Positions 6,690 through 11,221 of a stretch of DNA of 11,221 nt are shown here, in pieces. The notes under the pieces were generated by a model that did no database searches, was not told the origin of the DNA, and saw only the letters and a list, made by a program, of their open reading frames with translations. Location: NCBI GenBank assembly GCA_046717125.1, contig JBKJVQ010000078.1, forward strand, positions 1 to 11,221, read 5' to 3'. This DNA is from JBKJVQ01 sp046717125. Its GTDB lineage: Bacteria > Pseudomonadota > Alphaproteobacteria > Rhizobiales > Methyloligellaceae. Numbering within the stretch: the first letter of the stretch is position 1; each line of letters opens with the position of its first letter. The position numbers were made by a program, and so were the translations under genes.

Positions 6690-6725
6690 GCGCGACCCCT
6701 CAAGCCCGCATCTGGAGTGAAGCTT

Positions 6726-7265
6726 ATGATTTTTGACGGAAAACCGATTGCGCTCGCGCTCGCGCTGGTGCTGACGCCTGCTATCGCTTCCGCGCACGGA
6801 CCAACGCGTCAAAAAGCCAGCGAGTCCGTCGAAATCAATGCCCCTGCGGACAAGGTCTGGGAGATGATCGGCAATTTCCAGGACATGAGCTGGCATCCGG
6901 CCGTCAAAAATACCGAAGGTTCAAGCGGCAACGAGAAGGACGCCAAGCGGACGCTGACGCTCGACGGCGGCGGCACCATCAAGGAAACCCTCATGAAGTA
7001 CGACGCCGAGGGCAAGTCCTACACCTACAAGATCGACGAGGTGGACGTTAAGGTCCTGCCAGTGAACAACTATTCCTCGACCATCACGGTAAAAGACGCC
7101 GGAGACGGCAAGTCGACCGTCGAGTGGCGGGGCGCCTTTTATCGCGGCTTCATGAACAATGACCCACCCCCGGATCAGAACGACGAGGCTGCGGTCAAGG
7201 CGGTCGGCGGCGTCTATCGCGGCGGTCTCGACGCGCTGAAGGCGAAGCTCGAAGGCGGGGCATGA
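6726..7265 (+). CDS. mxaD: MxaD-like periplasmic SRPBCC-family protein of methanol oxidation
   Basis: The 179-residue precursor starts with a clear signal peptide: short N-region MIFDGK, hydrophobic core IALALALVLTPAI, and cleavage after ASA (residue 23) or nearby. The mature protein is about 17 kDa, the size known for MxaD. It matches the SRPBCC/START-like fold, with SVEINAPADKVWEMIGNFQDMSWHP (34-58) as the characteristic first strand and helices, and FYRGFMNND (128-136) near the C-terminal helix. MxaD is a periplasmic protein that supports methanol dehydrogenase, probably its interaction with cytochrome cL; that is literature knowledge. GGAG at 6714-6717 and the signal peptide fix the start. 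No methanol dehydrogenase gene is in view, so the role may be tied to another PQQ alcohol dehydrogenase. The stop overlaps the next start as ATGA. Confidence 0.8.
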   Translation: MIFDGKPIALALALVLTPAIASAHGPTRQKASESVEINAPADKVWEMIGNFQDMSWHPAVKNTEGSSGNEKDAKRTLTLDGGGTIKETLMKYDAEGKSYTYKIDEVDVKVLPVNNYSSTITVKDAGDGKSTVEWRGAFYRGFMNNDPPPDQNDEAAVKAVGGVYRGGLDALKAKLEGGA

Positions 7266-8230
7266 TCGCATCGCACGAAGCGGTGCGGGATACCCCGCGC
7301 CGCTTCGTGGCTATTGCGTCGCTAGCGCTGACGCTGAGTAGCGGTCCGGCCGCGGCTGCGGAAGCCTTCATCACTAACCAGACCGGCGACACGATTTCCG
7401 TCGTCGATCTCGGCTCGTTCAAGTCTGTCGCGGAGTTCCCGGTCGGCGGTAAGGTTGCGGGCGTCGCCGTCGCGCCGGACGGGAAGCGCGTCTATGTCAC
7501 GAGCCCGGAGGGGAAGGCGCTCGGCGTCGTCGACGCCGACAGCCGCAAGGTCGTGAAGTCAGTCCAACTCGGCTCGGGACCGCTCGGCGTCACCGTCGCG
7601 CCGGATGGCGCGACGGTCTATGTCGCGGACTGGTACGAGCATCGGCTGTTCGTCGTCGATGCCGCGACCGGCGCCGTGCGGGCGAGGATCGCGACTGGCA
7701 CCTCGCCCTCCGGCGTCGCCGTTACGCCCGACGGAAAATTCGTGCTGAGCGCAGATCGCGACAGCGATCAGATTTCGATCGCCGATATTGCGACGAATAA
7801 GGTCGTGGCGACGGTGAAGACGGGCGAACGCCCGTTCGGGGTGACGATTTCTTACGACGGTGCGCGCGCCTACACGGCGAACGTCAGGAGCAATGACGTG
7901 TCGATTATCGACCTTGAGGCGCGGCGCGAGATCGCCCGCGTCAAGACGGGCGACCGGCCCTACGCGGTCGCCCTCGCCCAAGGGCGTGGCTTCGCGACAG
8001 ATCAGTACGGAAACACCGTCACGGTTTTTGACTTGAGGACGCTCGATGTGCTGAAGACAATCGATGTCGACGCGTTTCCCGAAGGAATCGATACCGATGG
8101 GCACTTCGTCTATGTCGCCTGTTGGGAAGCGAATACGCTTGTGAAGATCGACGCGAAGTCGATGGAGGTCGTGGGCCATGCCGACGTCGGCGACGGCCCG
8201 CGTGCGTTCGGCAAGTTTGTGCGGGAGTAG
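7262..8230 (+). CDS. Exported YVTN-type seven-bladed beta-propeller protein
   Basis: The 322-residue precursor has a signal peptide (RRF at 13-15, hydrophobic 16-33, cleavage near AAA-EAF at about 33). Seven repeats of about 40 residues follow, with first strands at about 36, 77, 118, 160, 202, 242 and 282. Typical elements are GVAVAPDG, RVYVT, VVDA and VTVFD. This is the YncE/YVTN beta-propeller family, and seven blades would close a complete ring after export. These proteins serve as periplasmic binding or scaffold domains, often beside quinoprotein alcohol dehydrogenase systems. I see no catalytic residues and no heme motif (CxxCH). The start overlaps the mxaD-like stop by four bases (ATGA), which indicates translational coupling and a shared job. 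It ends 18 bases before the convergent hicA-like remnant, with no terminator visible between. Confidence 0.88.
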   Translation: MIASHEAVRDTPRRFVAIASLALTLSSGPAAAAEAFITNQTGDTISVVDLGSFKSVAEFPVGGKVAGVAVAPDGKRVYVTSPEGKALGVVDADSRKVVKSVQLGSGPLGVTVAPDGATVYVADWYEHRLFVVDAATGAVRARIATGTSPSGVAVTPDGKFVLSADRDSDQISIADIATNKVVATVKTGERPFGVTISYDGARAYTANVRSNDVSIIDLEARREIARVKTGDRPYAVALAQGRGFATDQYGNTVTVFDLRTLDVLKTIDVDAFPEGIDTDGHFVYVACWEANTLVKIDAKSMEVVGHADVGDGPRAFGKFVRE

Positions 8231-8248
8231 CCGCAAGGCCCCCCGTGT

Positions 8249-8446
8249 CTAGAAAGCCTTGGGCAATCCGGCCTGGCGCAAGATCGCGTTGGCTGTATGC
8301 CTGCTCGGAATGCCTACCGGCACTGCGAAATTCCGGTCGGTGATTGGGCTGTACCAGATCTCATGACTTCCCTTGCCCTGCCTCACCAACACGCAGCCGG
8401 CATCCAAGCGGAGCTTGCGCAGCGGCCGGTCAAACTGGGGCGCGAT
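8249..8446 (-). pseudogene. hicA: HicA-family mRNA-interferase toxin, start codon lost
   Basis: The reading frame gives 65 residues with the HicA fold: a helical start (FDRPLRKLRLDAG), GCVLVRQGKGSHEIW with the catalytic His at residue 28, the strand FAVPVGIPSRH, and the C-terminal ANAILRQAGL. HicA toxins are small RNases that cut mRNA and are held by HicB. The expected start, directly after the antitoxin stop (TGA 8447-8449), reads ATC instead of ATG at 8444-8446. There is no ATG, GTG or TTG in frame before codon 14, which lies inside the fold. The toxin is therefore probably unexpressed or very poorly translated. The catalytic region itself is intact, so the damage may be recent. A sequencing error is possible. 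Family assignment is from motifs only. Confidence 0.7.
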
Positions 8447-8682
8447 TCAGGCTGCGGCAAGCTCTGCTTCGCGGAGCGCCGTGAGTTGCAGGAAGAGCGA
8501 GGCTGGATCCACCTGTGGGTGATTCTCGGGAAGCAGGTCGAGCGCCATCGCTGAAATTTTCGAAAGCAGTTCGTCGAGCGTGTGCGCGTCGGCGGCAGCG
8601 GGATATCGTCGCAATTTCCCGTCCAGACCGACACCTCGTGATCCCAGGCCGCAACAATGGTGAAAATAATCGGCTTGGACAT
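8447..8682 (-). pseudogene. DUF1902/HicB-like antitoxin with one-base frameshift
   Basis: From ATG 8682 the frame gives MSKPIIFTIVAAWDHEVSVW and onward to DDIPL. A different frame then continues with AADAHTLDELLSKISAMALDLLPENHPQVDPASLFLQLTALREAELAAA up to TGA 8447-8449. The two pieces together make a complete DUF1902-type antitoxin of 78 residues. The interval is 236 bases, one short of 79 codons, so a single base is missing near 8595-8596, in the GGCGGCAGCG tract. Restoring one C there on the plus strand (G on the coding strand) gives L-A-A-D. DUF1902 proteins have a partial RNase H-like HicB fold and pair with HicA. The toxin frame follows directly. The gene is divergent from trmFO, with 82 bases between starts. 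Confidence 0.7.
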
Positions 8683-8764
8683 GACTTTCCATTCGTTAGG
8701 GCAATCGAATAGACCTTAGCACATCAGGTTGGACCTTGACGGCTTGTTTGGCATGCTGGTCAAC

Positions 8765-10135
8765 ATGAACCCCATCCACATCATCGGCGGCGGACTGGCC
8801 GGCTCGGAAGCGGCCTGGCAGATCGCGCGCGCGGGCGTGCCGGTCGTGCTCCACGAGATGCGCCCGGCGCGCATGACCGACGCGCATCAGACAGACCGCC
8901 TGGCCGAACTTGTCTGCTCCAACTCCTTCCGCTCCGACGATGCCGCAACCAACGCCGTCGGCTTACTGCACGAGGAGATGCGGCGCGCGGGCTCGCTCAT
9001 CATGGCCTGCGCGGACCGCCACAAGCTCCCGGCAGGCGGCGCGCTTGCCGTCGATCGGGTTCCCTTCTCCGAAACCGTGACGCAAGCGCTCGAGTCCGAA
9101 CCACTCGTGACCATCGCGCGCAACGAAATCGCTGGGCTACCTCCCGACGACTGGGACGGCGTCATCGTCGCGACCGGCCCCCTCACCTCACCCGCGCTCG
9201 GTGAAGCGATCCGTGAACTGACCGGCGCAGATAGCCTCGCCTTTTTCGATGCCATCGCCCCCATTGTCCATGCCGAGTCGATCGACATGTCGGTGTGCTG
9301 GATGCAGTCGCGCTACGACAAGGAAGGCCCGGGCGGCGGTAAGGCGGACTACGTCAATTGCCCGATGGACAGCGCCCAGTACGAGGCGTTCCTCGACGGC
9401 CTGCTCACGGGCGAGAAGACTTCATTCAAGGAGTGGGAAGAGTCGACGCCCTATTTCGAGGGCTGCCTGCCGGTCGAAGTGATGGCCGCGCGCGGTCGCG
9501 AGACCTTGCGCTTCGGCCCGATGAAGCCGGTGGGCCTGACCAATCCGTACAAGGATCAACGGCCTTACGCGGTCGTCCAGCTTCGGCAAGACAACGCGCT
9601 CGGCACGCTCTGGAACATGGTCGGATTCCAGACCAAGCTGAAACACGGCAAGCAGGTGCGCATCTTCCGCATGATCCCGGGACTCGAACGCGCTGAGTTC
9701 GCGCGGCTGGGCGGACTGCACCGCAACACGTTCCTCGACAGCCCGCGCCTGCTCGATCCGGCGCTCAGGCTGAAAGCGATGCCGCGCCTGCGGTTTGCGG
9801 GACAGATCACCGGGGTCGAGGGTTACGTGGAATCGGCGGCGATCGGCCTGCTGACAGGACGCTTCGCCGCCGCCGAGAGAACCGGCCGTCCTATCTCTGC
9901 GCCGCCGCCAACGACGGCGTTTGGTGCGCTTCTTGGCCACATCACCGGCGGGCATCTAAGCGAAGACGGAAAGCGCTCGTTCCAGCCCATGAACGTGAAT
10001 TTCGGCCTGTTCCCACCGATCGAACAAGCGTTCCGTGGCAAGGACAAAAGCCTCAACCGCAAACGCGCTATGAGCGCCCGGGCGCTTGCTGATCTCGATG
10101 CCTGGCTCAATCCGCAGAGGGTCGCGGCGGAGTAA
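8765..10135 (+). CDS. trmFO: TrmFO, folate/FAD-dependent tRNA (uracil-54-C5) methyltransferase
   Basis: This 456-residue protein forms ribothymidine at position 54 of the tRNA T-loop, with methylenetetrahydrofolate as carbon donor and FADH2 as reductant. The FAD-binding motif IIGGGLAGSEAAW stands at 6-18. The conserved cysteines are visible as ELVCSNSFRSD (C51) and FEGCLPVEVMAARG (C234), equivalent to the two cysteines described in the Bacillus enzyme. GPMKPVGL, MVGFQTKLKHGKQ, GQITGVEGYVESAAIG and FQPMNVNFGLFPP complete the family pattern. Length is normal. I prefer ATG 8765 because the family begins just before the FAD motif. ATG 8753 and TTG 8729 are in frame, and none of the three has a strong Shine-Dalgarno. 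Its stop is only four bases from the stop of the convergent next gene. Confidence 0.95.
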   Translation: MNPIHIIGGGLAGSEAAWQIARAGVPVVLHEMRPARMTDAHQTDRLAELVCSNSFRSDDAATNAVGLLHEEMRRAGSLIMACADRHKLPAGGALAVDRVPFSETVTQALESEPLVTIARNEIAGLPPDDWDGVIVATGPLTSPALGEAIRELTGADSLAFFDAIAPIVHAESIDMSVCWMQSRYDKEGPGGGKADYVNCPMDSAQYEAFLDGLLTGEKTSFKEWEESTPYFEGCLPVEVMAARGRETLRFGPMKPVGLTNPYKDQRPYAVVQLRQDNALGTLWNMVGFQTKLKHGKQVRIFRMIPGLERAEFARLGGLHRNTFLDSPRLLDPALRLKAMPRLRFAGQITGVEGYVESAAIGLLTGRFAAAERTGRPISAPPPTTAFGALLGHITGGHLSEDGKRSFQPMNVNFGLFPPIEQAFRGKDKSLNRKRAMSARALADLDAWLNPQRVAAE

Positions 10136-10139
10136 GGCG

Positions 10140-11221
10140 TCAGGGCGCCACGCGGCCAAGATAGAGCCAGTACGTCGCGCGGTGGATTTGTCTGCGGGAA
10201 CTGACTGTCGCGTGGAAGCTTGTCACGGCTGCCAATACGCGGACGCCGTTCCTTTCGGCCTTCGCGTAAACCGGCTCACTCAGACTCGTTCTGCCTTTTT
10301 TGGACGCGATTGCATCGAAAAGATCGATTTCGATTACGTCGTTGGCCACCCTGATACGCAACACGCCGCCTTCACCCAGCGACACGGCAACATCGCCAAA
10401 TTCCTCGGTCCTGGTCGGCTTGTTCGGTTCTTCCGCATTACCCTTCAGACGAAACGGCCCGAGGCCGACCTGGTAGTCGTTTAGCGAGATCGCAACCGGT
10501 CCATCGACAGACGCCCCAAATGTCAGGCGCGGCTCTCCTGCTCGCGAGGGCGTGATATCGAGTTCCCTGAGCAGCGCAGCCGCGCTTTCGCTCGAGGAGA
10601 ACTCGAGGCGGTCGAGCCCTCGGTTTTCGTGAAGGATGAGCGCGATCGATCGGACGCGCTGCTTTTCCGGGTCAGAGAACGGATCGCCCGGTTCGAGCCG
10701 TCCGGATTTGAGGCGGCCACGCTCGCCGAGAAGCATCTTCAACTCGTTCGCCTGGCTGCGCACGGATGTCTGGGTCATGCCCCAGGGTCCGAATGAGGCC
10801 GCAACCAGAAGCGCCGCCAGCAACGCAGGCGCAAGCCGGAGATCCCGCCCGAAGTCCGCGACGGCATAAAGAGCGGTCGCGACCGCGAGCCAGACGCCTG
10901 CGAGCACCAGGAGATAACGATCCGGCGTCACGCCGTACTCATCGATCCGGATGTACACCGAGATCGCGAACAGGATCAGCGCCGGCGCCAGTATCAGCGG
11001 CCAGAGGCGCCAATATGCACGTTGCAGGACGCCGCCATTGCGCGCTGGGTAAAGCAGATACATCGCGGCGAAGCCGATGCCGCCATAGCCGAGAACCATC
11101 ATTGCGATCTGGCCCTTCGGCAGCACCCCGTCGATCGTGATCTTCGCACCGTAGGCGTAAAGTATCGCTGTGTAGATGAAGAGGAGCGGCACAAGCAGAT
11201 ATGCGACCGCTGCGGCAACCG
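10140..11221 (-). CDS. DUF4153-type membrane protein, N-terminal part outside the window
   Basis: The frame is open to the right edge, so the start is missing and about 359 residues are visible. A GTG at 11192 is in frame, but open sequence continues above it (VAAAVAYLL). Five hydrophobic segments follow, at about 2-18, 27-48, 63-81, 93-111 and 119-138 counted from that GTG, with YAYGAKITIDGVLPKGQIA and RIDEYGVTPDRYLLVLAGVWL, which are typical of DUF4153 (DUF4173-like) proteins. A soluble C-terminal part of about 210 residues begins after SFGPWGM; it is charged, has alternating strands, and ends in YWLYLGRVAP. The function of the family is unknown. The gene converges on trmFO with four bases between the stops and no terminator. 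Confidence 0.8.
   Translation of the reverse strand, partial: VAAAVAYLLVPLLFIYTAILYAYGAKITIDGVLPKGQIAMMVLGYGGIGFAAMYLLYPARNGGVLQRAYWRLWPLILAPALILFAISVYIRIDEYGVTPDRYLLVLAGVWLAVATALYAVADFGRDLRLAPALLAALLVAASFGPWGMTQTSVRSQANELKMLLGERGRLKSGRLEPGDPFSDPEKQRVRSIALILHENRGLDRLEFSSSESAAALLRELDITPSRAGEPRLTFGASVDGPVAISLNDYQVGLGPFRLKGNAEEPNKPTRTEEFGDVAVSLGEGGVLRIRVANDVIEIDLFDAIASKKGRTSLSEPVYAKAERNGVRVLAAVTSFHATVSSRRQIHRATYWLYLGRVAP

Larger units (their letters stand above)
6238..6725. other. Long intergenic region with serial hairpins before mxaD
   Basis: There are 488 bases without a supportable gene. The first half (6262-6522) is filled with consecutive inverted repeats. The second half (about 6525-6725) holds a likely promoter and the mxaD leader. 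A plus-strand frame in phase with mxaD runs from 6513, but it has no binding site or signal-peptide logic and is rejected as coding. A minus-strand frame across the region (6156-6896) gives Arg-rich sequence and overlaps both real genes. Confidence 0.55.

Noticed and set aside
6513..6725. A longer N-terminus for the mxaD-like protein starting at 6513
   Set aside because: It would bury the signal peptide in the middle of the protein. ATG 6726 has GGAG at the proper distance and begins the signal peptide.
6156..6896. A 246-residue minus-strand frame over the mxaD upstream region
   Set aside because: It is Arg/Ser-rich, overlaps the GST and mxaD ends, and has no motif. The inverted repeats explain the sequence better.
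8122..8554. Plus-strand frames over the hicBA remnant
   Set aside because: The minus-strand frames give recognisable DUF1902 and HicA sequences. The plus frames give none and are shadows.
8383..8682. A 99-residue minus-strand protein beginning MSKPIIFTIV
   Set aside because: Only the first 29 residues are family-like. After the frameshift the rest is out-of-frame read-through, so it is described as a broken antitoxin instead.
8729..8764. TrmFO starting at TTG 8729 or ATG 8753
   Set aside because: The family starts just before IIGGGLAG and neither upstream start has a better ribosome binding site, though ATG 8753 cannot be fully excluded.

Overview
The window is GC-rich and looks like chromosome from an alphaproteobacterium, most likely a methylotroph or methanotroph of the Hyphomicrobiales (Methylocystaceae/Beijerinckiaceae type). 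The main reason is a gene for an exported MxaD-type protein of methanol oxidation. The trmFO, CYTH-CHAD and DUF4153 genes, and a two-palindrome intergenic element of the kind found in rhizobial genomes, also fit. The genus cannot be fixed from the sequence.

Layout. Positions 1-589 hold no gene I can support, but several strong palindromes. Positions 590-2581 (minus) encode a YdiF-type acyl-CoA:acetate/3-ketoacid CoA-transferase with an extra C-terminal domain. It is divergent from a 109-residue conserved hypothetical protein (2756-3085, plus). A run of plus-strand genes follows: a CYTH-CHAD inorganic-polyphosphate-type protein (3204-4712), a short-chain dehydrogenase (4736-5524) and a glutathione S-transferase-like protein (5614-6237). 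A 488-base gap (6238-6725) is packed with consecutive hairpins, one with a perfect 12-bp stem.

Next is a two-gene periplasmic unit, mxaD-like (6726-7265) and a seven-bladed YVTN beta-propeller (7262-8230). They overlap by ATGA, so they are probably translationally coupled. Antisense and convergent to them lies a decayed hicBA-type toxin-antitoxin pair (8249-8682). Its DUF1902/HicB-like antitoxin carries a one-base frameshift, and the HicA toxin has ATC where its start codon should be. trmFO (8765-10135, plus) makes ribothymidine-54 in tRNA. Four bases beyond its stop, the 3' end of a convergent DUF4153 membrane-protein gene begins; it runs off the right edge.

How the genes fit together: mxaD-like and the propeller are probably one exported functional pair for alcohol (methanol) oxidation. 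CYTH-CHAD, SDR and GST probably share a transcript but not obviously a pathway. The remainder is core or housekeeping metabolism. The least explained items are the hairpin array before mxaD, the damaged toxin-antitoxin module, and the C-terminal domain of the CoA-transferase.
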